From JAIBJN01 sp963811635 (GTDB lineage Bacteria; Actinomycetota; Thermoleophilia; Gaiellales; Gaiellaceae): 64,000 nt of DNA. Below are positions 42,697 through 52,106 of this stretch, one piece after another. Location of the stretch: the NCBI GenBank assembly GCA_963811635.1, contig CAWESB010000013.1:1-64000 (forward strand), written 5' to 3'. The notes under the pieces were generated by a model. The model was not told the origin of the DNA, did no database searches, and was given only the letters and a program-made list of their open reading frames with translations. Within the stretch, counting starts at the first letter, position 1. Each line of letters opens with the position of its first letter. Position numbers and translations under genes: made by a program.

Positions 42697-43241
42697 GGCT
42701 CCTTCTCCTCGTCGACGGTGCCCTGGAGCGTGTCGAGTCCCCGCCGGAGTCTCGAGTTCACGGTTCCGCGCGGGATCTCGAGCATGCGCGCGATCTCACC
42801 GGGGGTGTACTCGAGGACGTAGCGGAGGACGACCACGGCCCGGTGGTCGGGCGAGAGCGAGGCGAGCGCGGAGACGACGTCCTCCGGCAGCGGGGCGGCG
42901 GGATCGGCCCGCTCCTCGGCGGCCAGGTCGGCGATCGCCTCTCCGGCGCCCACCTCGCGCCGCAGTGACCTCGCCCGGGCCCAGTCGATCGCGCGGTTGA
43001 CGACGATCCGGTGGAGCCACGGGCCAAAGGGCCGACCGCTGTCGAAGCGGTCGAGGGCCCGGACGGCCGCGATGAAGGCTTCTTGAGCCACGTCCTCGGC
43101 GCCGGCGGCGTCGTGCACGACGAGGTATGCCGCGCGGTAGGCCCGCGGCCAATGGGCACGGAAGAGTGCCTCGAAATCGGAGGCTGACCCTCCCTGGGCG
43201 CCGCGCACCCAGGCCCGCTCGTCACGGCCAGCGCCCGCCAT
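42693..43241 (-). CDS. ECF RNA polymerase sigma factor
   Basis: A 182-residue ECF sigma factor. Region 2 is FEALFRAHWPRAYRAAYLVV, DAAGAEDVAQEAFIAAV and PFGPWLHRIVVNRAIDWARA; region 4 is LASLSPDHRAVVVLRYVLEY followed by TPGEIARMLEIPRGTVNSRL. ATG 43241 sits just ahead of the conserved part. The membrane propeller protein is cotranscribed and is the likely regulator. The target genes are unknown; the usual pattern would include its own promoter. Confidence 0.93.
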   Translation of the reverse strand: MAGAGRDERAWVRGAQGGSASDFEALFRAHWPRAYRAAYLVVHDAAGAEDVAQEAFIAAVRALDRFDSGRPFGPWLHRIVVNRAIDWARARSLRREVGAGEAIADLAAEERADPAAPLPEDVVSALASLSPDHRAVVVLRYVLEYTPGEIARMLEIPRGTVNSRLRRGLDTLQGTVDEEKEP

Positions 43242-43344
43242 CGCGTGCCGACTATACGAGCGTGCGCCACGATCCGGTCCATCGTCGACGGATACGGCCG
43301 GCCGCCTTGCGGAGGTCCCGCGGCGGTCGTAGGCTAGCCAGGCC

Positions 43345-43665
43345 ATGTCGGCGTGCTCGAGCTGCCGGGGAGAGGTCGAGGAGCGGTTCCGCTTCTGCCC
43401 CTGGTGCGGGGCAGCCCAGCGGACGAAGATCGTCGAGTTCTTCGCGGGGCATCCCCTCGTCGAGGCCGATGCGTCCAAGGCGCTCCGCGTCTCGCGCTAT
43501 CTCGGCGAGAGCGAGGAGGCGCGGCACGTGCGCTTCAGCGTCTGGGGCGGGGGAGAGCAGACGCAGCGGGCCGAGGCGGCGGTCTCGCTCACCGACGACG
43601 AGGCCGAGCGGCTCGCGCGCTTCCTCGCCGAGACGGCGAGGGTGGCCGACACGGCCGCCGGCTAG
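43345..43665 (+). CDS. Small zinc-ribbon protein
   Basis: A 106-residue protein with an N-terminal zinc ribbon formed by CSSC and CPWC (residues 4-22). A basic/acidic domain ending in a helical segment (SLTDDEAERLARFLAETARV) follows. ATG 43345 is the natural start. The function is unknown; zinc ribbons often bind nucleic acid or protein. The gene ends in a four-base convergent overlap with the M14 peptidase gene. Confidence 0.75.
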   Translation: MSACSSCRGEVEERFRFCPWCGAAQRTKIVEFFAGHPLVEADASKALRVSRYLGESEEARHVRFSVWGGGEQTQRAEAAVSLTDDEAERLARFLAETARVADTAAG

Positions 43666-44363
43666 CGGAGCAGGAGGCGGACGGCCCGGGCGTGGCGCGC
43701 GGCGGCCGCGCGGCCGAGCGCGCCGCGCGGGAGCTCGACGACGAACGACGCCGCGCCCGGGAAGCGGTGGTTCTGCCAGTTCGGCGCCGTCCCGTGCAAC
43801 CAGCGGATCGACCGGTACGGCGCGCCGGCCAGCCGCGCGTAGCGACGCGCCTGCGGGACGGCGCTGCCCCAGGCGCGGACAACGGCCTGGGGCTGGTGGT
43901 ACCAGATGGTCACGTCGGGGCGGACCCGGAGGACGAGCTGCCGCGCGAGCCGGGTCTCGCGCTCGGACCACGGGCGCGGGCCCGAGTACTGCAGGTCCCA
44001 CCGCCGCCCGATCGGGATCCATTCGGAGCCGAAGTTCCGGTTGAGGTCGACGCCGCGCCCGTTCAAGCGGGTGCCGATCCGCGTCCCGTCCGGGTTGAGG
44101 TTGTGGACGATCCAGAGGTCGATCCCTCTCGGGAGGGCGCCGCGCGCGAGCCGCCTCGTGATGTCGACGCCTTCGCACTCGTCCCCGTGGATACAGCCGA
44201 ACACGAGGAGCTTCCGGGGGCTCGAGAACTCGCCGAAGCGGTGCACCCGGATCGGGCTGCCCAGCTGGGACCGCCCCAGGACGCCGTGCCATTCTTGGGG
44301 CGCCTGAGCCTGCGCGGGAGCGATCGCGGCGAGGAACGCGGCGGTGAGCGAGGCGGCGGTCAC
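43662..44363 (-). CDS. M14-type zinc carboxypeptidase (MpaA-like), secreted
   Basis: A 233-residue peptidase with a signal peptide ending in AIAPAQAQA. Zinc ligands are the HGDECEG segment (HxxE) and a later His in IWYHQPQAVVRAW; VHNLNPDGTR and LNRNFGSEW are substrate contacts, and the general base Glu is in SFVVELPRGALG. The size and pattern fit gamma-D-Glu-diaminopimelate (murein tripeptide) amidases. GTG 44363 gives a signal peptide poor in positive charges. GTG 44429 would add an Arg-rich n-region but leaves only four bases to the divergent start. Confidence 0.85.
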   Translation of the reverse strand: MTAASLTAAFLAAIAPAQAQAPQEWHGVLGRSQLGSPIRVHRFGEFSSPRKLLVFGCIHGDECEGVDITRRLARGALPRGIDLWIVHNLNPDGTRIGTRLNGRGVDLNRNFGSEWIPIGRRWDLQYSGPRPWSERETRLARQLVLRVRPDVTIWYHQPQAVVRAWGSAVPQARRYARLAGAPYRSIRWLHGTAPNWQNHRFPGAASFVVELPRGALGRAAAARHARAVRLLLR

Positions 44364-44433
44364 ACCGATCGGTACGGTACGGGCTCGCCCTCGGGTCCGG
44401 GACCCGGCCCGGCCCCGCCGTCGTAGCACTCTC

Positions 44434-45099
44434 GTGCGCCGTAGTCTCGCCACAGCCGCGCTCGTGCTCGCGCTGCCCGCGTCGGTCACCGCCGCCCTGG
44501 ACGTGGGGGACGGCGAGTCGGTGGCGCCGGCGACCGTGGCCGCGCCGAGCTCCGCGGCCGTTCAGCCGGTCTGGCGCAACTCGTTCGCGCTCGGTGCGCC
44601 GTCGGACGGACGCCTCGTCCGGGGTGTGATGCTCCCCGGCGAGGGGCCGGACTACTTCACGTGGGATCCCGTCCTCCACGAGGTGCCCAACCGGGCCTGG
44701 CGCCGGTGGGGGACGGACAGGCTCCTCCGCTTCCTCCTCGGCGTGATCCGCGGCTACGCGGTCGCCCACCCGGACGCGCCTCGGGTCGGGATCGGGGACC
44801 TGAGCAAGCCGCACGGCGGCCCGTTCGGGCCCGTGCACGCGACACACCAGAACGGGCTCGACGCCGACGTCTACTACCCGCGCCGCGACCGTCGCGAGCG
44901 GCCCCCGAAGCTCGTCTCGCAGATCGACCGCCGGCTCGCCCAGGACCTCCTCGACCGCTTCGTCGCCGCGGGCGCCGACCTCGTCTACATCGGCCCGAAC
45001 ACGGGCTTCACGGGCCCGGCGGGTGTCGTGCAGGTGCTCTGGAACCACGACAACCACCTGCACGTGCGCATCCGTGGTACCACTCGCCCAGAGCGGTAG
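44434..45099 (+). CDS. MepA-like murein endopeptidase (M74), secreted
   Basis: A 221-residue protein with signal peptide RRSLATAALVLALPASVTA. The M74/LAS-type metal motifs are GIGDLSKPHGGPFGPVHATH followed by QNGLDADVYYP, and NHDNHLHVRI near the C-terminus, corresponding to the HxGxxxD and HxH ligands of MepA, which cuts peptidoglycan cross-links. It starts at GTG 44434, divergent from the M14 murein amidase-like gene, so two cell-wall-peptide enzymes share a promoter region. The stop overlaps the next gene's start. Confidence 0.85.
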   Translation: MRRSLATAALVLALPASVTAALDVGDGESVAPATVAAPSSAAVQPVWRNSFALGAPSDGRLVRGVMLPGEGPDYFTWDPVLHEVPNRAWRRWGTDRLLRFLLGVIRGYAVAHPDAPRVGIGDLSKPHGGPFGPVHATHQNGLDADVYYPRRDRRERPPKLVSQIDRRLAQDLLDRFVAAGADLVYIGPNTGFTGPAGVVQVLWNHDNHLHVRIRGTTRPER

Positions 45100-45935
45100 T
45101 GCGCCGAATCGCCACCTGGCTCCTGGTCGGGGCCGTCGCGGCCCTGGGAATCGCGGCTGCCGTCGATGCGATGCGCGGGACCGAGCAGGTCTCCCGCCAG
45201 CGCGCGGGGCCGTTGATTTCCGGGCTCGCCGACCAGCCCGAGCTGGCCATCCGCCAGCTGCGCGAGGCGGGCGTCCGCGGGGTGCTCACGTACTCGGACG
45301 AGGAGTGCAAGCTCCACGCCGTTTCGCTGCCGGATCTGCGCCCCGTGCGGGCGCCGTCGTTCGAGATGTGCCGGCCGGCGATGGCTTCGGGCGGCCTGGG
45401 CACAGTCGACGGCGACGTCGTCTGGGCCGGCCTCGGCTACGGCACCTTCCAGGTCGTCCTCTCGAAGGAAGAGCTCGGGCGCGAGCTCACCCGCCTGCTC
45501 TCGTCTCCCGGCGGGCACCCGGAGCTCGGCTTCCGCGCCGTCCAAGCCGTTGCGCTCGATGACGAGCGCACGGTTGTCCTGGCCGACTCGACCTACGTGC
45601 CGAAGGACCGCTTCCTCGTCTTGCTGCACCGAGGGCGCGTCGTCCGCGCCCAGCCCACGTGGCTGATCCCGGGCGTGCGCTTCCTCAGGCCCAGCCCCAC
45701 CGGCGTCTACTTCGCGTCGATGGGTCCGGACGCGCTGGGCTGGTTCGACCGGGACGCGGATCCGCTCGAGCTGCCCGATTCGGTGCAACGTCCGCACGCC
45801 ATCGCCTGGTCGGCGGACGAGCGCTGGACGGCCCTGGCGACTGCAAAGAGCGTGTACGTCTTCCCGAGCGTCCGTCCCGACGAGCTGATCGTCCGCATCC
45901 CGCTCGCCGTGAACGACTTCGCCTGGAGCGAGTGA
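45099..45935 (+). CDS. Membrane-anchored protein of unknown function
   Basis: A 278-residue protein with an N-terminal membrane helix (IATWLLVGAVAALGIAAAV) and an extracytoplasmic part resembling an incomplete beta-propeller: CKLHAVSLPDLRPVRAP, TVDGDVVWAGLGYGTFQVVL, and HAIAWSADERWTALATAKSV. The C-terminus resembles that of the propeller at 41527. GTG 45099 overlaps the stop of the murein endopeptidase gene, which suggests joint expression and perhaps a cell-wall role. The family is not recognised. Confidence 0.7.
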   Translation: MRRIATWLLVGAVAALGIAAAVDAMRGTEQVSRQRAGPLISGLADQPELAIRQLREAGVRGVLTYSDEECKLHAVSLPDLRPVRAPSFEMCRPAMASGGLGTVDGDVVWAGLGYGTFQVVLSKEELGRELTRLLSSPGGHPELGFRAVQAVALDDERTVVLADSTYVPKDRFLVLLHRGRVVRAQPTWLIPGVRFLRPSPTGVYFASMGPDALGWFDRDADPLELPDSVQRPHAIAWSADERWTALATAKSVYVFPSVRPDELIVRIPLAVNDFAWSE

Positions 45936-45963
45936 GCCCGGAACCCTCACTAGAATCCTGTCC

Positions 45964-47139
45964 GTGGGGTACGAGCCGCTCTCCGGCGAGCAGCGCGAGA
46001 TCCGCGACCTCGTCCGGACGCTCGCGCGCGAGCGGATCGGGCCGCGCGCGGCCGAGATCGATGCCTCAGGCGAGTTTCCCTGGGACATGGTCGACGTGCT
46101 GCGCGAGCACGAGATTCTCGGCCTGCCCTTCGAGGAGCGCTTCGGCGGCACCGGCACGGGCACCCTCATGGTGCTCGTCGCGATCGAGGAGATCTCGAAG
46201 GTCTGCGCGACGACCGGGCTGATCCTCGCCATGCAGGAACTCGGCGCGCTCGCGATCAAGAACGACGGCTCCGAGGAGCAGAAGGAGCGCTACCTGCCGC
46301 GGCTCGCCAGCGGCGAGTGGCTGCCGGCCTACGCCCTCACCGAGCCGGGCTCGGGCTCCGACGCGGCCGCGATGCGCTCGGCGGCGCAGCGGGACGGCGA
46401 CGACTACGTCCTGAACGGCGCCAAGCGCTTCATCACGAATGCGGGCGTGGCCGGCGTCTACGTCGTCTTCGCCAAGACCGATCCCGAAGCGGGCCACCAG
46501 GGCATCTCCGCGTTCATCGTCGAGGCCGACGCACCAGGCTTCGAGGTCGGGCGTATCGAGCCGAAGATGGGGATCAAGGGCTCGACCACGGGCGAGGTCT
46601 TCTTCAACGACTGCCGCGTCCCGGCCGCCAACCGCATCGGCGAGGAGGGCGACGGCTTCAAGGTGGCCATGCGTGTGCTCGACCGCTCGCGCCCCGGGAT
46701 CGCGGCCCAGGCGCTCGGGATCGCCCAGGGCGCGACCGACTACGCGCTCGAGTACGCGAAGACCCGCGCGACGATGGGCAAGCCGATCGCCGAGCACCAG
46801 CTGATCGCGGCGAAGCTCGCCGAGATGGAGACGAAGTGCGAGGCCGCGCGCGGCCTCCTCTACAAGGTCGGCACGGCCATCGACGAGGGCGTCGAGCCGC
46901 TGACGAAGATGTCGGCGATGGCGAAGCTCTTCTGCGGCGACACCGCGATGGAGGTCACGACCGAGGCGGTGCAGATCCTCGGCGGGTACGGCTACATGAA
47001 GGAGTACCCGGTCGAGCGCATGATGCGCGACGCGAAGATCACGCAGATCTACGAGGGCACGCAGGAGATCCAGCGCATCGTGATCGCGCGCGAGATGGTG
47101 CGCGAGGCCCGCGCCTCCCTGCTCGCCGGCGTCGGCTAG
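45964..47139 (+). CDS. Acyl-CoA dehydrogenase
   Basis: A 391-residue FAD enzyme of fatty- or branched-chain acid oxidation. It shows the N-terminal helical domain (REHEILGLPFEERFGGTGTG), the flavin motifs YALTEPGSGSDAAAM and KRFITNAG, and the C-terminal signature GGYGYMKEYPVERMMRDAK. The catalytic glutamate is at about residue 365 in QIYEGTQEIQR. This placing is that of short/medium-chain enzymes. The start is GTG 45964. It stands alone between a membrane protein gene and a convergent glycosylase gene. The electron acceptor ETF is outside the window. Confidence 0.95.
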   Translation: MGYEPLSGEQREIRDLVRTLARERIGPRAAEIDASGEFPWDMVDVLREHEILGLPFEERFGGTGTGTLMVLVAIEEISKVCATTGLILAMQELGALAIKNDGSEEQKERYLPRLASGEWLPAYALTEPGSGSDAAAMRSAAQRDGDDYVLNGAKRFITNAGVAGVYVVFAKTDPEAGHQGISAFIVEADAPGFEVGRIEPKMGIKGSTTGEVFFNDCRVPAANRIGEEGDGFKVAMRVLDRSRPGIAAQALGIAQGATDYALEYAKTRATMGKPIAEHQLIAAKLAEMETKCEAARGLLYKVGTAIDEGVEPLTKMSAMAKLFCGDTAMEVTTEAVQILGGYGYMKEYPVERMMRDAKITQIYEGTQEIQRIVIAREMVREARASLLAGVG

Positions 47140-47142
47140 CCG

Positions 47143-47715
47143 CTAGGGCTTGGCCGCGCGAAGCGACGCCTTGTAGGCGCGCTTCTTCGCCTGGTAGTCC
47201 TCGAGCGCCTCGTAGGAGTCGACGTCGCCGAGCGTCGGGTGCGTCGGCGCGACATCCTCCCACCCGGGCGGCGTGACGCCGAAGCGCTTCACGAGGATCG
47301 CAATCAGCGACCGTGCCTTCATCGGCCCGATGCCGGGCAGGTCGAGCAGGCGCCGCTGCAGGTCCTCGCCGCTCTCGGCGTCGAGCCAGACGCGCTCGGC
47401 GCGCCCGCCGTAGTCCTCCGCTACCGCTGCGCAGAGCTCCTGCACCCGCCGCGCCATGTTTCCCGGGAAGCGATGGATGGCGGGCTTCTGGCGGAAGAGC
47501 TCCTCGAGCTCGGCCGGGTCGGTCGTGGCGATCGTGGCCGCGTCGAAGCTGCCGAGCCGGCGCCGGAGCTCGAGCGGCCCGGAGAACGCCTTCTGCACCG
47601 TGACCTGCTGGTCGAGGACGAATCCGACGAGCAGCGCCAGCGGCTCCTCGGCGAGGAACCGATCAGCCTCGTCGTCGCCCGTGAAGTAGAGGTGCGTCGG
47701 CCGAGTCGTTGCCAT
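47143..47715 (-). CDS. HhH-GPD base-excision DNA glycosylase
   Basis: A 190-residue helix-hairpin-helix DNA repair protein. The N-terminal pattern FTGDDEADRFLAEEPLALLV and FVLDQQVTVQKAFSGP matches the small actinobacterial HhH-GPD family. The hairpin LLDLPGIGPMKARSLI (about 120-135) and the catalytic-type Asp near PPGWEDVAPTHP follow. There is no iron-sulfur cluster motif. ATG 47715 is preferred to a start six codons further up. It is divergent from lhr, so three DNA-repair genes (this one, lhr and nei2) cluster here. Confidence 0.88.
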   Translation of the reverse strand: MATTRPTHLYFTGDDEADRFLAEEPLALLVGFVLDQQVTVQKAFSGPLELRRRLGSFDAATIATTDPAELEELFRQKPAIHRFPGNMARRVQELCAAVAEDYGGRAERVWLDAESGEDLQRRLLDLPGIGPMKARSLIAILVKRFGVTPPGWEDVAPTHPTLGDVDSYEALEDYQAKKRAYKASLRAAKP

Positions 47716-47909
47716 GCCCACGATTCTAGACACGACGTCCAGCCTTCCTCTCGGAACGCCTCGGTGACGATGTCGGCACGGTTCGTGAGCCGCCTGCGCG
47801 CTTCTCGGCGTTAGGCTCGAAAGCGGGTGGTGGGATGGGGTGCCCCGAAGGAGTTAAGACGAGCGGCGGCGCCGTCGGCACTCCCTCCGCCAAGGGGTAC
47901 GCTGGACGG

Positions 47910-50900
47910 GTGAGCGCGCTCGAGCCCTTCAGCCCGGGCGTCCGCGGCTGGTTCGAGCGGACGTTCGACGGCCCCACCCCCGCGCAGGAGCAAGGCTGGC
48001 CGGCGATCGCCTCCGGAAAGCACGTCCTCATCCAGGCGCCGACCGGCTCGGGCAAGACCCTGGCCGCCTTCCTCTGGGCGCTCGACCGCGCGCAGCCCGG
48101 ACAGGGGACGCAGGTGCTCTACGTCAGCCCGCTGAAGGCGCTCAACTACGACGTCGAGCGCAACCTCCGCGGGCCGCTCGCCGGGATCGGCTCCGAGCTG
48201 TCCGTGGCCGTCCGCACCGGCGACACGCCGCCCAAGGAGCGCGCGGCGATGCTCAAGAGCCCTCCGGACATCCTCATCACCACGCCGGAGTCGCTCTTCC
48301 TCATGCTGACCTCGCGCGCCCGCGAGACCCTGCGCGGTGTCCAGGTGGTCATCGTCGACGAGGTGCACGCGGTCGCAGGGACGAAGCGGGGCGCGCACCT
48401 GGCACTGAGCCTCGAGCGCCTGGAGCGGCTCGTCGGAGACTCGGTCCAGCGGGTCGGCCTCTCCGCGACCCAGCGCCCGCTCGAGGAGATCGGACGGTTC
48501 GTGTCGGGCGGGAGGCCGACCGAGCTCGTCGACGCGGGCACCCGCAAGGAGCTCGACCTTCGGGTCGTCGTCCCACTCGAGGACATGCGCGAGCCCGGCG
48601 AGGGCAACTCCATCTGGCCGTCGATCTACCCGGCGCTGCTCGAGCTCGTGCAGGAGCACCGCTCGACGATCGTCTTCGTCAACAACCGCCGCCTCGCCGA
48701 GCGTCTGGCCCTGCGCCTGAACGAGCTCGCCGAAAGCGAGATCGCGCGCGCACACCACGGCTCGCTCGCGCGCGAGCAACGGGTCGAGGTGGAGGAGCTG
48801 CTGAAGAAGGGCGACATCCCCTGCCTCGTCGCCACCTCGTCGCTCGAGCTCGGGATCGACATGGGCGCGGTCGACCTGGTCGTGCAGGTCGAGTCGCCGA
48901 AGTCCGTGGCCCGCGGACTCCAGCGCGTCGGCCGCGCCGGGCACCGCCTCGACGAGGCGTCGAAGGGCCGCATCTTCCCGAAGTTCCGGGCCGACCTGCT
49001 CGAGTCGGCCGTGGTCGTCAGACGAATGAAGGAAGGGCTGATCGAGGAGACGCGGGTGCCGCGGAACCCGCTGGACGTCCTCGCGCAGCAGATCGTCGCG
49101 ATCTGCGCGCAGGAGGAGATCGAGGTCGACGAGCTCCACGACCTCGTGCGCCGCGCCTGGCCTTTCCGCGACCTCTCGCGCCAGCAGCTCGAGAACGTCC
49201 TCGACATGCTGGCCGGCCGCTACCCGTCGGAGGAGTTCGCGGAGCTGCGCCCGCGCATCACGTGGGATCGCGTCGCCGGAGTCCTGCGGGGCCGCGAGGG
49301 TGCGCGCCGGCTCGCGGTCACGAACGCCGGGACGATCCCGGACCGGGGGCTCTTCGGCGTCCATCTCGTGGACGGCGGCGGCCGGGTCGGCGAGCTCGAC
49401 GAGGAGATGGTCTACGAAGCCCGTGCCGGCCAGACCTTCCTCCTCGGCGCCTCGACGTGGCGCATCGAGGAGATCACCCGCGATCGGGTGCTCGTCTCGC
49501 CTGCGCCGGGCGTCCCCGGCCTCGTGCCGTTCTGGAAGGGCGAGGGCATCGGCCGGCCGTACGAGCTGGGCGAGGCGATCGGACGCACGGGGCGGGAGCT
49601 CGTCGCCCTCGACGACGCGCGGGCCCGCGAGCGGCTCGTCGGCGAGCACGAGCTCGACGAGCGCGCCGCCGAGAACCTGCTGACGTTCCTCCGGGAGCAG
49701 GAGCAGGCGACCGGCGCACTTCCCTCCGACCGCGCGATCGTGGTCGAGCGCTTCCGCGACGAGATCGGGGACTGGCGCCTCTGCATCCTCACGCCCTTCG
49801 GCGCCCGCGTCCACGCGCCCTGGGCGCTCGCCCTGGCCGTGCGCATGCGGGAGTCGCTCGGGCTCGAGGTCAACTTCATCTGGTCGGACGACGGGATCGC
49901 GCTCCACCTGCCGGACTCCGACGCGCCCCCGCCGCTCGCCGAGCTGCTCGTCGGCCCGGACGAGCTCGAGGACCTCGTCGTCGCCGAACTCGGCGGCACG
50001 GCGCTCTTCGGCGCCCGCTTCCGCGAGAACGCCGCACGCGCGCTCCTGATCCCACGGCGCCGACCCGGCCAGCGGACGCCGCTCTGGCAGCAGCGCCTGA
50101 AGGCGCAAGGGCTGCTGCAGGTTGCCCGCCGCTATCCGGACTTTCCGGTCGTGCTCGAGACCTACCGCGAGGTGCTCCAGGACGTCTTCGACCTGCCCTC
50201 GCTTCGCGGACTCCTCGACGCGCTGCGGCAGCGCCGCATCGACCTCGTCGAGGTCGAGACGCCGAGCGCCTCGCCGTTCGCCTCCTCGCTCCTCTTCGAC
50301 TACGTCGCCACGTACATGTACGAGGACGACACGCCGCTCGCCGAACGTCGCGCCCAGGCGCTCGCGCTCGACCGCGACCTCCTCAAGGAGCTGCTCGGCC
50401 AGGAGGAGCTTCGCGACCTCATCGACCCCGAGGCGGTCGAGCAGGTGGAGTCCGAGCTGGGCGGCTCGCCGAAGAGCGCCGACGCGCTCCATGACCTGCT
50501 CCTGCGGCGCGGTGACCTGGCCGCGGGAGAGTTCGACGAATCCCTCGCTGCCCCGCTCGAGACCGAGCGCCGCGCCGTCCGCGTCCGCGTCGGCGGGGAC
50601 GAGCGGCTGATCGCGGTCGAGGATGCCGGACGCTACCGCGACGCGCTGGGCGCGATGCCGCCGTCCGGCCTTCCGGATGCGTACCTGGAGGGCGGCGAGG
50701 ATCCGCTCGGCTGGATCCTCCGGCGCTTCGCGCGCGGGCGCGGCCCCTTCACGACGGACGAGGCGGCCCGCCGGTTCGGCCTGGAGCCCGAGCGCACGGA
50801 GGCGCTGCTCGGAGCGCTCGACCTCGTGCGTGGCGAGCTGCGTCCCGGCGGCTCCGAGCGCGAGTGGTGCGATCCCGATGTGCTTCGGCGGCTCCGGCGT

Positions 50901-52103
50901 GCGAGCCTCGCCCGCCTCCGCAAGGAGGTCGAGCCCGTCGATCAGGGCGCGCTCGGCCGCTTCCTCCCCGGCTGGCAGGGGCTCGACCGGCGCGCGAGCC
51001 TTCGCGAGGCCCTCGTGCCGCTTCAGGGAGTGTCGCTGCCGGTGTCGCTTTGGGAAAGCGACGTGCTGCCTCGCCGCGTGCCGAGCTACCAGCCGTCCTG
51101 GCTCGACCAGCTGACCGCCTCGGGCGAGGTCGTATGGGTGGGTGCGGGCCTCGAGCGCGTTGCCCTGTACTTCCGCGAGGACGCGCCGGCACTCGGGCGA
51201 CCGGGCGCGCTGCCTCCTCCCGAGGGGAAGGCGCATGAGGCAATCCGCGCGGCGCTCGCGGGCGGCGCCCTCTTCTGGTTCGACCTCTTGGCGGCCTCGG
51301 GCCTCGATGGCGAGACGGCCCTTCCGGCCCTCTGGGACCTCGTCTGGGCCGGCGAGGTGACGAATGACGCCTGGCAGCCGCTCCGCGCGAGCCGCCGCTT
51401 CCAGGCACCGCGTGCCGAGAGGCGGCCGCGCCGGTTCTCGCGCTCGCGCGCGGACGCGATCACCGCCACGCAGGGCCGCTGGTCCACGACCGCCGGGCTC
51501 TTCGCCGGCGAGCCCGATCCGCGCGCGCTCGCCGAGCTCTTACTCGAGCGGCACGGCATCGTCACACGCGACGGCGTTCGGGCCGAGGGAATCCCCGGCG
51601 GCTACGCGCCCGTCTACCGCGAGCTGCGCAAGCTCGAGACGCTGGGCGTCTGTCGTCGCGGCTATTTCGTCGAGGGCCTCGGCGGAGCCCAGTTCGCGCT
51701 GCCGGGCGCGGTCGAGCGTCTGCGCGAACGGCCCGACGAGGAGCCGACGCTCGTCCTGGCGGCCGCCGATCCCGCGCAGCCGTACGGCGCCGCGTTGTCG
51801 TGGCCGAAGCGCTCCGGCGCGCGGGCGGCGCGCGTCGCCGGCGCCTACGTCGTCCTGCTCGGAGGCGAGCCCGCGCTGTTCGTCGAGCGGGGAGGCCGCT
51901 CCCTCGTCCCGCTCCGCGATCCCGAGGAGGGCTGGTTGCGAACGGCGCTCGCGGTGCTCGTCGAGCATGCGCGCCGGACCGGGCTCAAGCGACTGGCCGT
52001 CGAGCGCTTCGACGGCGAGCCGGTCGCAGAGACGGACGCGATGCCCCTGCTCGTCGAGGCCGGCTTCCTGGCGGGCCCGCGGCGCGCCGTGCTCCGCGCG
52101 TAG
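47910..52103 (+). CDS. lhr: Lhr-family ATP-dependent DNA helicase
   Basis: A 1,397-residue superfamily 2 helicase. Motif I APTGSGKTLAAFLW (about residue 45), DEVHAVAGTKRG (motif II), VGLSATQRPLEE (motif III), and VATSSLELGIDMGAVD with LQRVGRAGHRLDEASKG (motifs V and VI) form the core. The winged-helix and Lhr-core domains follow, and a long C-terminal half completes the protein, as in the full-length mycobacterial Lhr (about 1,500). GTG 47910 is chosen because SALEPFSPGVRGWFERTF is the family N-terminus. A TACGCT just upstream could be the -10 element of a near-leaderless message. nei2 follows by three bases. Confidence 0.93.
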   Translation: MSALEPFSPGVRGWFERTFDGPTPAQEQGWPAIASGKHVLIQAPTGSGKTLAAFLWALDRAQPGQGTQVLYVSPLKALNYDVERNLRGPLAGIGSELSVAVRTGDTPPKERAAMLKSPPDILITTPESLFLMLTSRARETLRGVQVVIVDEVHAVAGTKRGAHLALSLERLERLVGDSVQRVGLSATQRPLEEIGRFVSGGRPTELVDAGTRKELDLRVVVPLEDMREPGEGNSIWPSIYPALLELVQEHRSTIVFVNNRRLAERLALRLNELAESEIARAHHGSLAREQRVEVEELLKKGDIPCLVATSSLELGIDMGAVDLVVQVESPKSVARGLQRVGRAGHRLDEASKGRIFPKFRADLLESAVVVRRMKEGLIEETRVPRNPLDVLAQQIVAICAQEEIEVDELHDLVRRAWPFRDLSRQQLENVLDMLAGRYPSEEFAELRPRITWDRVAGVLRGREGARRLAVTNAGTIPDRGLFGVHLVDGGGRVGELDEEMVYEARAGQTFLLGASTWRIEEITRDRVLVSPAPGVPGLVPFWKGEGIGRPYELGEAIGRTGRELVALDDARARERLVGEHELDERAAENLLTFLREQEQATGALPSDRAIVVERFRDEIGDWRLCILTPFGARVHAPWALALAVRMRESLGLEVNFIWSDDGIALHLPDSDAPPPLAELLVGPDELEDLVVAELGGTALFGARFRENAARALLIPRRRPGQRTPLWQQRLKAQGLLQVARRYPDFPVVLETYREVLQDVFDLPSLRGLLDALRQRRIDLVEVETPSASPFASSLLFDYVATYMYEDDTPLAERRAQALALDRDLLKELLGQEELRDLIDPEAVEQVESELGGSPKSADALHDLLLRRGDLAAGEFDESLAAPLETERRAVRVRVGGDERLIAVEDAGRYRDALGAMPPSGLPDAYLEGGEDPLGWILRRFARGRGPFTTDEAARRFGLEPERTEALLGALDLVRGELRPGGSEREWCDPDVLRRLRRASLARLRKEVEPVDQGALGRFLPGWQGLDRRASLREALVPLQGVSLPVSLWESDVLPRRVPSYQPSWLDQLTASGEVVWVGAGLERVALYFREDAPALGRPGALPPPEGKAHEAIRAALAGGALFWFDLLAASGLDGETALPALWDLVWAGEVTNDAWQPLRASRRFQAPRAERRPRRFSRSRADAITATQGRWSTTAGLFAGEPDPRALAELLLERHGIVTRDGVRAEGIPGGYAPVYRELRKLETLGVCRRGYFVEGLGGAQFALPGAVERLRERPDEEPTLVLAAADPAQPYGAALSWPKRSGARAARVAGAYVVLLGGEPALFVERGGRSLVPLRDPEEGWLRTALAVLVEHARRTGLKRLAVERFDGEPVAETDAMPLLVEAGFLAGPRRAVLRA

Positions 52104-52106
52104 GCG

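Noticed and set aside
47811..51236. Open frame of 1,141 codons on the minus strand opposite lhr
   Set aside because: It is an antisense shadow caused by the high GC content. The residues are dominated by Arg, Glu, Val and His with no motif, while the plus strand encodes a textbook helicase.
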